DNA from: Alphaproteobacteria bacterium
Lineage (GTDB): Bacteria > Pseudomonadota > Alphaproteobacteria > UBA9219
Assembly (NCBI GenBank): GCA_028716765.1
Contig: JAQUPC010000014.1
Span: 1-26,667, forward strand
DNA length: 26,667 nucleotides
Direction of reading: 5' to 3'
The translations under genes were made by a program, and so were the position numbers. The notes under the pieces are model-generated. The model searched no databases, had not been told where the DNA came from, and saw only the letters and a program-made list of their open reading frames with translations. Below, in pieces: positions 1 to 9,105 of this stretch. Numbering within the stretch: the first letter of the stretch is position 1; each line of letters begins with the position of its first letter.

Positions 1-1
1 C

Positions 2-2758
2 TCCCTGACCCGCGCCAAAGGTTTCGCGGCGCAAGGCGCGGGCAAGGACGGGAAAGGGAATTTGACCGTCAGCTTTACCGTCGATCCCAAGGCTATCGTC
101 AAGGATTTTGCCAAGGGCTCGTCGGTGGTCGTCGATATTTATGGCGCGGCTGCAGCCTTGAGCGCGAAGACGGAGCCCCCGATTCCGGAAAAATCAGGCG
201 TGGACAAGGCCGCCGGCCAACCCGAAACCGGGGCCAAAACGGTTCAACCGGAAAGCAAAAACGTAACCGCCAAAACGGAGCCTGCGGCGGCCGTCCCATC
301 GGAAGAGACGCCGAAGGCTGAAAAACCGCAAAAAGACGAAACACCCGCCGCGGCCAAGGCCGAGGTTCCTCTTGCGACGGCGGCTCAAATAGGCACGGAG
401 CCCCTGCTGGCGGCGACGTTCGATCCCAAGGTTGCCGTGGGAGCCGTCATTTTCTCGCGGGGCGGTTATGGAACCATTCTTTTTGACCGGAAGATAGCGA
501 TGGATCGCGCGGCGTTGACCTCGGCCTCGCCGTTGCGCATCAAACTTGAGCCGGTTGATTTGCAGCACAATAACGGTTTTCGTTTTGTTTTGCCCGAAAA
601 CACGGATGTTCGTGCGACGCGGACCGGCACGGCGTGGAAAATTTTTCTCGTCAAAAAGGCGGACGAACCCGCCGTTTCCACCGGATTTGTGGCCCAGCCC
701 GATTTTGCCCTCGGCGCGCGCGTCCTGCTGCCGACGACGGGCGCTCCGGACCCGGTGCGTTACATCGACCCGGTGGTCGGGGACGAACTTATTCTGGTGC
801 CGCTTCGCGAAACATCGGCGTTCAGCATACCGCGGCGGCTTGCCGATTTTTCCGTTATCCCCGCGGCTCAGGGGCTTGTGGTCAAGCCCCTGCAGGAAAA
901 AGTCGTGATCCGCACGTTTGCCGAAGGCATTGAAATTACGACGGAAGGAGGATTGAAGTTGTCTCCGGCCGGCGATACGGGGGCGACGCAGACAACAATC
1001 AGGAAAAAACGCGGCGGAAAAGGCGATCGTTTCTTTTTCGATTTTTCCTTGTGGAAGGGAAAGCCGAACGAAAGCTTTACCGTAACCCGCCAGAAATTGA
1101 GCCAAACGATTGTCGACGTTCCCGAGGCGGAACGCAATCTGGCGCGGCTTGAACTGGCCCGCTTTTATTTTGCCCGCGGCATGGGGAGCGAGACGTTGTC
1201 CCTCTTGTCCGTGCTGACGCGGCAATCGCCGGAACTCGTATATCATCCCGAGTTTCTGGCTTTGCGCGGCGCTGCGTACATACTGTCGGGGCATGCGCAA
1301 GAAGGGTTGCGCGACCTCGGCGATCCCGCGCTGAACGCCAATCCCGAAATTGAACTTTGGCAGGCTGTCGGGGCGGCCCAATTGCGCGACTGGCAAAAGG
1401 CGGAGGAGAAATTCAATTTTACCGAGGATGTTCTGACCACGTACGCCGAGCCTTTCCATTCCCGTTTTTCGGTGTTGGCGGTGGAGGCGGCAATCGGGAT
1501 GGACAAGGACCGCGAGGCGGCCGAATGGCTGGAGCGGCTTGAAACGCAACCGCATTTGCCTGAAATCGAACCGGCCATGAAATATCTGCAAGGCGTTTTG
1601 CACAGCAAATCCGGCCGCGCCGACGCGGCCGAAAAACTGTGGCGCGAAGTCGCGCGCTCGGACGACCGTTTGTATAAAATTCGCGCCGAACTGGCTCTGG
1701 TCGATCTTGGCGTCGCCACGCGCTCCCTGACGCCCTTGCAGGCGGCGGAAAGGCTGGAAGGGCTGCGCTATGCCTGGCGCGGCGACGACCTTGAACTGGA
1801 TATTTTGCACCGGCTGGGAACCTTTTATATCGAGGCGGGGAATTTCAAATCCGGCCTGTCGGTTTTGGCTCAGGCCGTACATCTCTATCCCAACAGTCCT
1901 TTAACGCCGCCGATACGGGCCGAGATGGCCAAGACCTTCCACGATATTTATCTTACGGATTTGGGAGCCAGGCTTTCGCCGGTCGAGGCTTTGACGCTTT
2001 ACCAGACCTATCCCGAACTTTTGCCGTCCGGGGAAGAAAGCAACGCGCTCAAGAGCAATCTGGCCGAAAGGCTTGTGGCCATCGATTTGCTGGATCAGGC
2101 CGCCGGCCTGCTTGAGGAGCAGGTGAAGAACGGCCTCAAGGGCGAAACAAAAGCCCGCATTGGCGCGCGTCTGGCGGCGATCCGGCTTCTCGATCGCAAG
2201 CCCGGCGTGGCGCTGACGGCGCTTGATCTAAGCCAAAGCGACATTCCGCCCGGCACGATTTCCGCCGATCTGGAAAACCAGAGGCAGCTTTTGCGCGCGC
2301 GCGCGCTGTCGGATCAAGGCAAGAACGACGAGGCTTTGGGGCTGTTGCAAAACAACACGAGCAAAGCCGCCATTATGCTGAAGGCGGATATAACCATGCG
2401 CGCCCAGAGATGGGCCGAGGCCGCCAAGGTTCTGCTCGATCTGATCGGCACGCCGCCGCGGGCGGGCGAGCTTTTGACGCCCGAACAGGCGCAATGGCTC
2501 GTCAATTGCGCGATCGCGCTTTCGCTTGCCAACGATCTTTCGGGGCTCGATCATCTGGCCATCGATTTCAGCGCGGCGATGGCGGGCACATCGCAGCGCG
2601 ACACGTTCCGGGTTCTGACAAGGCCTGAAAAAATCGGCCAGATGCGCGACATCGCCGCGGCGCAGGCGAAAATCACCGAAGTCGATATGTTCCGGGGTTT
2701 TCTCGACGCCTACCGCAGCAATCCCGAGGCGAAGAAAGACAAGGATAAGAAGAAATAA
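2..2758 (+). CDS. TPR-repeat protein, 5' end cut off by the window
   Basis: The reading frame is open to the first base of the window, so the true start lies upstream; the TTG at 62 is only an internal codon. The visible 918 residues fall into three parts. First is a short beta-rich piece (up to about residue 55). Next is a low-complexity linker rich in Ala, Lys, Glu and Pro (about residues 55-130), of the type that spans the periplasm or a cell wall. After a beta-rich middle part (about 135-360) comes a long helical region with repeated tetratricopeptide-like units (phrases such as ARFYFARGMGSETLSLLSVL and GTFYIEAGNFKSGLSVLAQA). The C terminus is Lys/Asp rich. TPR regions hold proteins together, so a scaffold or assembly role is likely, but no enzyme motif is visible and I assign no function. 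A chemotaxis transducer gene follows after 131 nt, so a link to the motility apparatus is possible but unproven. Confidence 0.85.
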   Translation, partial: SLTRAKGFAAQGAGKDGKGNLTVSFTVDPKAIVKDFAKGSSVVVDIYGAAAALSAKTEPPIPEKSGVDKAAGQPETGAKTVQPESKNVTAKTEPAAAVPSEETPKAEKPQKDETPAAAKAEVPLATAAQIGTEPLLAATFDPKVAVGAVIFSRGGYGTILFDRKIAMDRAALTSASPLRIKLEPVDLQHNNGFRFVLPENTDVRATRTGTAWKIFLVKKADEPAVSTGFVAQPDFALGARVLLPTTGAPDPVRYIDPVVGDELILVPLRETSAFSIPRRLADFSVIPAAQGLVVKPLQEKVVIRTFAEGIEITTEGGLKLSPAGDTGATQTTIRKKRGGKGDRFFFDFSLWKGKPNESFTVTRQKLSQTIVDVPEAERNLARLELARFYFARGMGSETLSLLSVLTRQSPELVYHPEFLALRGAAYILSGHAQEGLRDLGDPALNANPEIELWQAVGAAQLRDWQKAEEKFNFTEDVLTTYAEPFHSRFSVLAVEAAIGMDKDREAAEWLERLETQPHLPEIEPAMKYLQGVLHSKSGRADAAEKLWREVARSDDRLYKIRAELALVDLGVATRSLTPLQAAERLEGLRYAWRGDDLELDILHRLGTFYIEAGNFKSGLSVLAQAVHLYPNSPLTPPIRAEMAKTFHDIYLTDLGARLSPVEALTLYQTYPELLPSGEESNALKSNLAERLVAIDLLDQAAGLLEEQVKNGLKGETKARIGARLAAIRLLDRKPGVALTALDLSQSDIPPGTISADLENQRQLLRARALSDQGKNDEALGLLQNNTSKAAIMLKADITMRAQRWAEAAKVLLDLIGTPPRAGELLTPEQAQWLVNCAIALSLANDLSGLDHLAIDFSAAMAGTSQRDTFRVLTRPEKIGQMRDIAAAQAKITEVDMFRGFLDAYRSNPEAKKDKDKKK

Positions 2759-2889
2759 TTTTGCTTCCGTTTTTGGAAAGGGAAAAGCTCAAAACGGATG
2801 TCTTATCGAATACCCCCGTAACCCGCCGTTTTCTGAAAAATTAAACTTTCCTGCCGCAAGGTCGAAGCGTGAACTTGCGGGAAAACGAC

Positions 2890-3897
2890 ATGACCTTTCA
2901 GACATTCCGCCGCGCCTTGTATGCCGCGCTTCTTTCCGGCGGCGTTGTTCCGTTAACGGGTTTTTTGTTCGTGGTCCCGTTCCGGGATCATGCGGCGGGT
3001 TTTGTCATTATAGCCGCCGTCATTTTTGCGGGCGGATGGTTTTTGTGCCTTGCGCTTGCGTCTTTGCTCTTCAAGGAACGGCAGGAAGATCATCCGGCAG
3101 CGGGCGAAAGCGCGCGGCAGGATAAAGACAACGGTTTTCGCAGCATGGCGCGCGAGACCGCCGGGCAGATCATGTCCAAAACGCGGAGTCTTGCCATGTT
3201 GACCGACGTGCATCAGCAGCGGGCGAGCGAGACGACGTCGGCGGCGGCGAAAGTCACGGAGAGCGCGACGGCGATCGCCAGCGCTATCGAGGAAATGAAC
3301 GGCGCCATTCAGGAAATCGGCCGCCAGGCCGACGAGGCTTCGCATGCCGTGGAAACGGCGGTGGGCAAGGGGCAGGGCGCCGGGGAATCCGTCGCGGCGC
3401 TGACCGGGCATATGAGCCGGATCACCGCCGTTGTCGAGTTGATCCGCTCGGTGGCCGAACGCACGAATCTTCTGGCGCTGAACGCGACGATCGAAGCGGT
3501 TCGCGCGGGTGAACACGGCCGCGGGTTTGCCGTGGTCGCGCAGGAAGTCAAAAGCCTCGCCAGCCAGACGGCGGACGCGACCAAACAGATCGAAAGCCAG
3601 ATCAGCGAGGTGCAGGCGGCTTCGAAGGACGCGCAGGAGCAGATGCAGGCCGTCAAGCAGGCCATTCAGCAAATCAACACCGTAACGCTTGCCGTCAAGG
3701 GCGCTTTGCAGCAGCAAGCCGCCGCGACCCGCGAGATGGCCTCAAGCGCCCAGACGACGACGGCGGCGACGAACGGCGTCACGGCGGGAATCTCGCATCT
3801 CCTCGTGACGACCGAGGAAATCCGCCGCGCCTGCGAGGGGCTGGCCGGGCAGGCGCAGAGCCTTGATCCGCTCGTTAACCAAACGGCTGGCTCATAA
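2890..3897 (+). CDS. Methyl-accepting chemotaxis protein without a recognisable sensor domain
   Basis: This membrane chemotaxis transducer would pass a signal to CheA/CheW. With the ATG at 2890 it has 335 residues; a GTG at 2869 would add seven. Two hydrophobic segments (about residues 8-29 and 36-60) flank a loop of only a few residues (PFRDHA), so there is no room for a periplasmic ligand-binding domain. The rest is a coiled-coil cytoplasmic domain. The highly conserved hairpin tip is present at about 190-223 ([20 protein letters not shown], then [15 protein letters not shown]), which is diagnostic for the MCP signalling domain. No HAMP or PAS domain is evident between the membrane part and the coiled coil. 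Gln/Glu pairs that could be methylated occur in the helices. It probably senses a membrane or cytoplasmic cue, or pairs with another receptor. The family assignment is secure and the ligand is unknown. Confidence 0.93.
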   Translation: MTFQTFRRALYAALLSGGVVPLTGFLFVVPFRDHAAGFVIIAAVIFAGGWFLCLALASLLFKERQEDHPAAGESARQDKDNGFRSMARETAGQIMSKTRSLAMLTDVHQQRASETTSAAAKVTESATAIASAIEEMNGAIQEIGRQADEASHAVETAVGKGQGAGESVAALTGHMSRITAVVELIRSVAERTNLLALNATIEAVRAGEHGRGFAVVAQEVKSLASQTADATKQIESQISEVQAASKDAQEQMQAVKQAIQQINTVTLAVKGALQQQAAATREMASSAQTTTAATNGVTAGISHLLVTTEEIRRACEGLAGQAQSLDPLVNQTAGS

Positions 3898-3992
3898 GCA
3901 AGCCTATACGATGCGGACGATTTTTGTTTTTTCACATTCGGATGTCTGATACTTTTTTGAGGTTGAAATAATGAAGCAGGATTTTGAAAATC

Positions 3993-4457
3993 ATGAGCGG
4001 CAAGGAAGAACGCAAAAACTACAAAGAAACCGTTATTGAGAACCTTGCCTATCTGACAAGAGAGCACTTTGAAAAACTCGAGGGGGAGGGTAGCGCTTCC
4101 GTGCTCGGGTGGGAAGCCGGCCTTGCATGGTTTAGCAAGGAAATATTTGATGGCCGCGCTTCGAAACTCTTAAGTCACGAAGGCGTTCTTAAAGGTTTCT
4201 TCGACCTCGTTTTAAGCAACGACCCTGACAGGGAGCGTGAAGGCGTTCGCGTTCTTCACGCCCTTCTTGATGTGGGTGCCGGAGAAAAGGTGGCGGCGGC
4301 GAAGGGTTGCAAAGCCGTCGTGGAAAAACTGATGAAAAAACCTTTTAATACACAGGCGGGAAAAGCCGGCAGAGAACTAAACGAATATCTTGAAGCGGCA
4401 AGACGTTCCGCGCCGCCCGTGCCGAAAGAAAGGCAAGCCGTTTTGCGGCAAGGCTGA
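3993..4457 (+). CDS. Small helical-repeat (ARM/HEAT-like) protein of unknown function, paralogue A
   Basis: This 154-residue soluble, mostly helical protein has no signal peptide or membrane segment. I chose the ATG at 3993 (AGGA at 3978-3981 lies 11 nt upstream); an in-frame TTG at 3984 would add three residues. I do not recognise a named family. The pattern EGVLKGFFDLV, then EGVRVLHALLD, then AVVEKL and GRELNEYLE resembles stacked armadillo or HEAT helices. The protein encoded at 4683-5087 shows the same order of helices with roughly a quarter to a third identity over about 70 residues, judged by eye, so the two are probably ancient duplicates. Such repeats usually bind other proteins. The C terminus is Pro/Arg/Lys rich. 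It sits downstream of the chemotaxis transducer with a 95 nt gap, so joint transcription is possible. Confidence 0.75.
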   Translation: MSGKEERKNYKETVIENLAYLTREHFEKLEGEGSASVLGWEAGLAWFSKEIFDGRASKLLSHEGVLKGFFDLVLSNDPDREREGVRVLHALLDVGAGEKVAAAKGCKAVVEKLMKKPFNTQAGKAGRELNEYLEAARRSAPPVPKERQAVLRQG

Positions 4458-4566
4458 AGCGCTTTTTTTTCATAAGCGTAAATATTCAAGGTCTTCGCCG
4501 CAACAAAAGAACGCGGTCGCGTTTGTGAAGCGCCCGCAAAAAATCGCAAGATATTGATCGCCGCAA

Positions 4567-4590
4567 TGCGCAGCGCAGGAATGCTGCGCA
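4567..4590. other. Perfect 8-bp inverted repeat upstream of paralogue B
   Basis: TGCGCAGC (4567-4574) and GCTGCGCA (4583-4590) are perfect inverted copies with an 8-nt loop, about 95 nt before the gene at 4683. On the plus strand a run of A, not T, follows, so this is not a normal terminator for the plus strand. It could be a regulatory hairpin or chance. Confidence 0.35.
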
Positions 4591-4682
4591 GCTCCGCGAA
4601 AAAAAGTAACGATGCGATATTCCCAACGCTTCGGCATCCCGGCCATCTATGGTAAAGTTAGGATGGATAGACTGGCGGGCTA

Positions 4683-5087
4683 ATGATGACGGAAGAACTT
4701 ATTAAATCGGCTGCCGCTCTTCTTTGCGACGACGATCCCAAATGCAGGACAAAGGGCGTGCGGCGGCTTGTGGGCCTCTGTTGCATAGACAAACGGGCCG
4801 TAGAAGTCGCTAGAACGGAAGGTGTGCTCGATCATGTTTTCGCGCTGGTCAAAAGCGATGATCTTAAAAAAGAAGGCGATGGCGCTCTTGTGTTGCTGTC
4901 CATTTTCGAGGGGGCGCGCGAGGAGTTGACCGGCCGGGCTGATTTCCACCCCGCTGTCGCCAAGCTAACCGGCAGCCAAAACGTCTTTTCGCAGAGCGTG
5001 GGGATGGAATTGCGAAGAGTCCTGTCGGAAGGGGGGCTTGGCCCAACGCTTTTGCCTTTGATGCCTTCAAGCCCGGAGCCAAAATAA
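4683..5087 (+). CDS. Small helical-repeat (ARM/HEAT-like) protein of unknown function, paralogue B
   Basis: This 134-residue protein is cytoplasmic by appearance. Tandem ATG codons at 4683 and 4686 offer two starts, and no strong ribosome binding site precedes them. Its helical pattern matches the protein at 3993-4457: EGVLDHVFALVKSDD here against EGVLKGFFDLVLSND there, then a second helix pair and a final GMELRRVL against GRELNEYL. An additional N-terminal unit (DDDPKCRTKGVRRLVGLC) looks like one more repeat with the same spacing. I see no catalytic motif. The gene ends 15 nt before the stop of comM, which is convergent. A role as a protein-binding module is inference from the repeat pattern only. 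Confidence 0.75.
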   Translation: MMTEELIKSAAALLCDDDPKCRTKGVRRLVGLCCIDKRAVEVARTEGVLDHVFALVKSDDLKKEGDGALVLLSIFEGAREELTGRADFHPAVAKLTGSQNVFSQSVGMELRRVLSEGGLGPTLLPLMPSSPEPK

Positions 5088-5102
5088 GCCGCTTGACCGC
5101 CG

Positions 5103-6632
5103 CTATCTTGCAAAACTGATCCGCCGGTAACTCAACGCTTCGGCAATGTGAACGCGGCCGACGCTTTCATTTCCGGCCAGATCGGCGAGCGTGCGCGCGA
5201 CGCGCAGAACGCGGTGATAGCCGCGCGCGGTAAGCTTCAGCTGTTCGCTGGCCTGCGTAAGAAGATTGCGGCCGGCCTCGTCCGGCGCGGCCACTTGTTC
5301 CAGCAATTCGCCGTCGGCTTCGGCGTTGGTGCGCACGGTTTTGGCGTTATCGCTTGCAAGCCGCGCGTAGCGTTCGGTCTGGACGCGCCGCGCTTCCATG
5401 ATGCGCGCGGCGACGGCGGCGGAATCTTCGCGCGGCGGCGGCAGGCTCAAATCCGCCGGGCTTACGGCCGGAACGTCCACATGGCAATCGATGCGGTCGA
5501 ACAGAGGGCCGGAGATGCGCGCCTGATAATCCAGAGCGCACTTCGGTGCACGGCCGCAGCTTTGCGCCGGATCACCGAGATGGCCGCAGCGGCAGGGGTT
5601 CATCGCCGCGATAAGCTGCACGCGCGCGGGATAGGTCACGTGATGATTGGCGCGCGCCACCACGGCGCGGCCCGTCTCGAGTGGCTGGCGCAGCGACTCC
5701 AGAGTCTGGCGCTGGAACTCGGGCAACTCGTCAAGGAACAGAACGCCGTTGTGCGCGAGCGAGATTTCGCCCGGCTTGGCGCGAATGCCGCCGCCTACCA
5801 GCGCGGGCGTCGAGGCCGAATGGTGGGGATCGCGGAACGGACGGCGGCGGAGCAGCTTGCCGTCTTCCAGTAAACCGGCCAGCGAATGGATCATCGAGAC
5901 TTCCAGCGCCTCGTCGGGCGCCAGCGGCGGCAAGAGGCCCGGAAGGCGCGCGGCCAGCATGCTTTTGCCCGCGCCCGGCGGGCCTATCATGAGAAGGTTG
6001 TGGCCGCCCGCCGCCACGACCTCGAGCGCGCGCTTGGCCGTCTCCTGGCCCTTGATGTCGCGGAGGTCCGGGGTGGCGCCGTCCTCCTCGCGCACGCGCG
6101 GCTCGGGCCTCGCCAGAACCTGCGTGCCCTTAAAGTGATTGATGAGCGCCAGCAGCGAAGGGGCTGCAAGCACGTTTAAATTTTCGCTGGCCCAGACCGC
6201 CTCGCCGCCGTTTTTGGCGGGGCATATCAGGCCGCGTCCGTTGGCGTTGGCCGTCACGGCGGCGGGTAAAACGCCCGCCACGGGGGTCAGCGCGCCGTCA
6301 AGCGCCAGCTCGCCCAGCGCCGTGAATTGCCCCATTTCCTCTTTCGGCAGGATGCCCATAGCGGCCAGCGTGGCGAGAGCAATCGGCAGATCGAAATGGC
6401 TGCCTTCCTTCAAAACGTCGGCGGGAGCGAGGTTGACGGTGATGCGCTTGGCGGGCAGGGCGAGGCCGAGCGCATGCAGCGCGGCGCGCACGCGCTCGCG
6501 GCTTTCGGCCACGGCCTTGTCCGGCAGGCCGACGATGTTGAAGACGACCATCCCCGTGGAAAGCTGCACCTGCACGTCGATGTCGAGAACGTTCGTGCCT
6601 TCAAACGCAACCGTGGCAACGCGAGCGACCAA
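5103..6632 (-). CDS. comM: YifB/ComM family Mg-chelatase-like AAA+ ATPase
   Basis: This 509-residue protein has the usual length and order of domains for the YifB/ComM family. The N-terminal ChlI-like domain begins VARVATVAFEG and holds the conserved phrase FNIVGLPDKAVAESRERVRA. The AAA+ core carries the Walker A motif GPPGAGKSM at residues 217-225 and Walker B VLFLDE at about 297-302. A cysteine-rich stretch (NPCRCGHLGD, then C and C) sits in the position typical of the family, and a Mg-chelatase C-terminal domain follows. In naturally transformable bacteria ComM is known as a hexameric helicase that drives branch migration during integration of single-stranded DNA; the gene is also common in species not known to be transformable. 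The start is a TTG at 6632 (complement), which places the conserved V-A-R directly after the initiator. Nothing is missing or disrupted. Confidence 0.95.
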   Translation of the reverse strand: MVARVATVAFEGTNVLDIDVQVQLSTGMVVFNIVGLPDKAVAESRERVRAALHALGLALPAKRITVNLAPADVLKEGSHFDLPIALATLAAMGILPKEEMGQFTALGELALDGALTPVAGVLPAAVTANANGRGLICPAKNGGEAVWASENLNVLAAPSLLALINHFKGTQVLARPEPRVREEDGATPDLRDIKGQETAKRALEVVAAGGHNLLMIGPPGAGKSMLAARLPGLLPPLAPDEALEVSMIHSLAGLLEDGKLLRRRPFRDPHHSASTPALVGGGIRAKPGEISLAHNGVLFLDELPEFQRQTLESLRQPLETGRAVVARANHHVTYPARVQLIAAMNPCRCGHLGDPAQSCGRAPKCALDYQARISGPLFDRIDCHVDVPAVSPADLSLPPPREDSAAVAARIMEARRVQTERYARLASDNAKTVRTNAEADGELLEQVAAPDEAGRNLLTQASEQLKLTARGYHRVLRVARTLADLAGNESVGRVHIAEALSYRRISFAR

Positions 6633-6940
6633 GGGAAAAGGCCTTTGGAAAAAAGGAAAGCAGGAGGCGATGTGGTAACATTCTATTACAAGAGGGGCAA
6701 GTCTTTGCTCCTGAACCGGTTATTGGAATCCGGTGTTGTCAAGGCTTGTTGAAATAAAAGAGGACTCCGAATCAGGTTGGGAAAAATGCTGCCGCCAGGA
6801 GATCCCGGAAGCCGCATGTCTTCGAAAAGCATTGATTTGCCTTAAGGCTCCGGCACTCTTGCCCGGATAGTTAATGTGGCATAAAACAAGGCACTAGGAG
6901 CAAACGCTTCGCAAAGACGGTTTATGGTAAGGGAGAACAT
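6633..6940. other. Intergenic region between comM and the sulfotransferase gene
   Basis: About 308 nt separate two divergent genes, so both promoters should lie here. I see no coding frame worth calling and no RNA gene. A candidate promoter for the plus-strand gene lies at 6859-6887, and a good Shine-Dalgarno site (GGGAG) precedes the ATG at 6941. Confidence 0.6.
6859..6887 (+). promoter_or_regulatory. Candidate sigma-70-type promoter for the sulfotransferase gene
   Basis: TTGCCC at 6859-6864 and TAAAAC at 6882-6887 are separated by 17 nt. Each matches the consensus hexamer at four of six bases. The predicted transcript start is about 45-50 nt before the ATG. This is assigned by eye only. 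Confidence 0.3.
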
Positions 6941-7801
6941 ATGGCGCGTAAGACGGTTTTTGTGGGCGGCGCGATGCGGTCGGGCACGACGATGCTTTAT
7001 GGGCTCGTATGCTCCTCACCGCAGACGAACCCGATAATGAATGAATGTCATTATTTGGCCGAACAAGTCGGCCTTTACCGCCACTGGGTTTCGTTGGGCT
7101 TGGACAACAACATACGCGACCAGTACTTTACAAATCTTGAGGAATTCAAAACATATTCGCGTGAACTTATCACAGCCTTGATCGATCGTTTTTACGAGCG
7201 CCTCGTACCGCATGGTATCCTTGTGCTGAAAAGCCCTTTGCTGAGCCAGTATTTATGGCAGGTGCATGAGCTGGTTCCCGATGCCCGCTACATTATAAGT
7301 GTTCGCGATCCCCGTGACGTTATCGCATCCATACTTGTTACGGCAGGAAAGATCAAAGACTGGAAGAAGGAAGCAAGAAAGCAGCATTGCTTTGGTTTTT
7401 TGGCGGATTGGGGAAGAGACATGACCAAGCTGTCCAATTACTTTCTGTCTTTTTATCGTCCTGCACTTGTCATTGAGCCCATCGTCGGCGATCGTTTGAT
7501 GTTTGCGAAGTATGAAAAGGTAGTTCAGGACATTCCGGGGACCGTAAAAAATGTCGCCGGCATTCTCGGAATAGAACCTTGGGAATTCGACAACACAAAG
7601 CCCTGGTATCCCGAAACGACAAAGCCCTTGCGGCAAGAAGAAGTGAACAATTGGACAACGGACCGTTACTTCGAAACGATTTCCGGCAAAAGCGTCGGTA
7701 ATTTCAAAACGGCGTTCAGTAACGAAGAGTTGGCGGTTATCGAACGGATCTGTGCCGATTATATGACAAAGTTCGGCTATGAACCTGTGGCTTCGGCCTG
7801 A
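6941..7801 (+). CDS. PAPS-dependent sulfotransferase family protein
   Basis: This 286-residue cytoplasmic enzyme probably moves a sulfuryl group from PAPS to a carbohydrate or other hydroxyl acceptor. The N terminus holds the 5'-phosphosulfate binding loop VFVGGAMRSGTTML (residues 6-19). A second motif, YIISVRDPRDVIAS (117-130), matches the 3'-phosphate binding strand and helix, where the conserved Arg and Asp sit. The length is normal for the Sulfotransfer family. GGGAG seven nt before the ATG makes the start secure. The acceptor cannot be read from sequence. The gene lies beside a putative sugar O-methyltransferase (convergent), and cysD of the PAPS supply pathway begins at 26461, so sulfation of a surface glycan is the best guess. 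The base composition looks more AT-rich than comM, which fits acquired glycan genes. Confidence 0.9.
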   Translation: MARKTVFVGGAMRSGTTMLYGLVCSSPQTNPIMNECHYLAEQVGLYRHWVSLGLDNNIRDQYFTNLEEFKTYSRELITALIDRFYERLVPHGILVLKSPLLSQYLWQVHELVPDARYIISVRDPRDVIASILVTAGKIKDWKKEARKQHCFGFLADWGRDMTKLSNYFLSFYRPALVIEPIVGDRLMFAKYEKVVQDIPGTVKNVAGILGIEPWEFDNTKPWYPETTKPLRQEEVNNWTTDRYFETISGKSVGNFKTAFSNEELAVIERICADYMTKFGYEPVASA

Positions 7802-7850
7802 GACCCCGTATTCCGGTTAGACCTTGCCCCGACGGCCCGGGTGACGGGAT

Positions 7851-8981
7851 TCACTTGCGGTCCCTCTGATCCGAAAGCCTTTTTATCTTCGGGTCGTCCG
7901 GGCCGGGGCAGCGCAAGATGCATTTGAGGGGCGTTAAGGGAATAACGGCCCGAAGATTGGCTCGTTTCTCGATAATTTTTTGATTGTATATTTCCGCTAA
8001 ACGCAGGGCGGCCATATGAGCTGCGAGATGTGCCCGGTGGGAACCTCTGGCGTCGTGATCCGTCTTCTCGAAAATTTCGGTAGGATGCAGACGCGTCCAT
8101 GCCCGGGCGGGACGGTCCATGTACAGCGAGCGCCACGTGCCGGGATAATTATATTCTCCGTCAAACCTGTAGTCCCTGGAATTGCAAAGATAAACAAGCC
8201 CCCCGGGACGAAGCTGATCGTCGAAGAGCTTCAAGTAGGCATCGACGTGGTACTGGTTCATTTCCTGAAAGCTGGAAATGTTGATGGCGATATCGAACGT
8301 ACTGTCTTTAAGCTGATCGATATGCCACGAAGGCATGACGTAAACGTCCCATTGGCCTGGGGCGTACCGATCGCCCGCGTAAGAAAGCCCGATTTTAAGT
8401 TCGGGATAATGGGTTTTCAGATATTGATAGGCGAACACGAGCGAGGTCGGAACGGCGTCTACTAAAATGTATTCCATGTCCCAATCGGTTAAATAGCGCA
8501 TCGTTTCAAACAAGCGCCCGTATCCGCCGCCCACTTCGAGAATACGCGTTTTAGGAGGCGAATCCGGCGACCGTTCGTAAAAAGCGGTCATGAGAAGCGT
8601 ATCGATCATGCTGTGCAAATCCGCGGCCAAAGCGTCGGGCATGGAGCACATGTAATCAAGGCGGTCGCCTATGCCGAGATGATCGAGAACTTTTATGTAT
8701 TCGATCATGTCTTCAATATATGTTGGCGAAGCAATCAGATTTCCGGGCGGCGACTTCTGGTTTTCTTCAATGCGTACACGGCCCCAACCAAGCCATGGAA
8801 TAATGGCCCTTTGCATGGTTTGAACTTTTTCATAATTATATGACCAGCCGTCCCAAGGCTTCATGGGTCCGGCGTTTTCCCCGAGGTCGTCCGTAATTTT
8901 TTTCAATAATACGTTATCGGCGGCGACGTCGAATCTTCCGCTTTTCCAGATGCGATTTTTAAAGTTTTTCTTTGCTTCCAT
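7851..8981 (-). CDS. Putative sugar O-methyltransferase
   Basis: This 376-residue SAM-dependent class I methyltransferase has motif I ILEVGGGYGR at residues 147-156 and an acidic strand end at about 172-174 (YILVDAVPTS), followed by FDIAINISSFQEM, which is the usual post-motif region. The tryptophan-rich N-terminal part and the conserved arrangement around the glycine loop match the group annotated as putative sugar O-methyltransferase in polysaccharide clusters. AAGGA lies 9-10 nt before the ATG at 8981 (complement). It is transcribed in the same direction as rsmI, 124 nt downstream of it, and is convergent with the sulfotransferase gene. The natural substrate, probably a hydroxyl group on a deoxysugar or another glycan residue, is inferred from the family and from the neighbouring glycan genes. 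Confidence 0.88.
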   Translation of the reverse strand: MEAKKNFKNRIWKSGRFDVAADNVLLKKITDDLGENAGPMKPWDGWSYNYEKVQTMQRAIIPWLGWGRVRIEENQKSPPGNLIASPTYIEDMIEYIKVLDHLGIGDRLDYMCSMPDALAADLHSMIDTLLMTAFYERSPDSPPKTRILEVGGGYGRLFETMRYLTDWDMEYILVDAVPTSLVFAYQYLKTHYPELKIGLSYAGDRYAPGQWDVYVMPSWHIDQLKDSTFDIAINISSFQEMNQYHVDAYLKLFDDQLRPGGLVYLCNSRDYRFDGEYNYPGTWRSLYMDRPARAWTRLHPTEIFEKTDHDARGSHRAHLAAHMAALRLAEIYNQKIIEKRANLRAVIPLTPLKCILRCPGPDDPKIKRLSDQRDRK

Positions 8982-9065
8982 TTCGGCAGTTCCTTGTGGT
9001 TATCGAAGGATAGAAATTAAAAATAAAGAGAAGGAGACGGGAAAATCGAAGGGCCGTCAGAATCT

Positions 9066-9082
9066 ACCCCAATGACAGGGGT
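9066..9082 (-). terminator. Weak hairpin after rsmI
   Basis: ACCCC (9066-9070) and GGGGT (9078-9082) can pair around a 7-nt loop, 24 nt past the rsmI stop. No T-run follows on the minus strand, so termination efficiency is doubtful and readthrough into the sugar methyltransferase gene is possible. Confidence 0.25.
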
Positions 9083-9105
9083 TCTGGAAGGCTAATAAGT
9101 ATAAA

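Noticed and set aside
194..1882. Long minus-strand open frame (562 codons) opposite the TPR gene
   Set aside because: It is antisense to a frame with clear TPR-like sequence; its translation is rich in Arg, Gln and Pro without any family pattern, as expected for antisense frames in GC-rich genes.
4567..4590. Terminator for the gene ending at 4457
   Set aside because: The hairpin is followed by A, not T, on the plus strand and lies 110 nt downstream of the stop, so it is listed only as an inverted repeat.
5148..6752. Plus-strand open frames opposite comM
   Set aside because: comM is unmistakable on the minus strand; the opposite frames have no motif or ribosome binding site.
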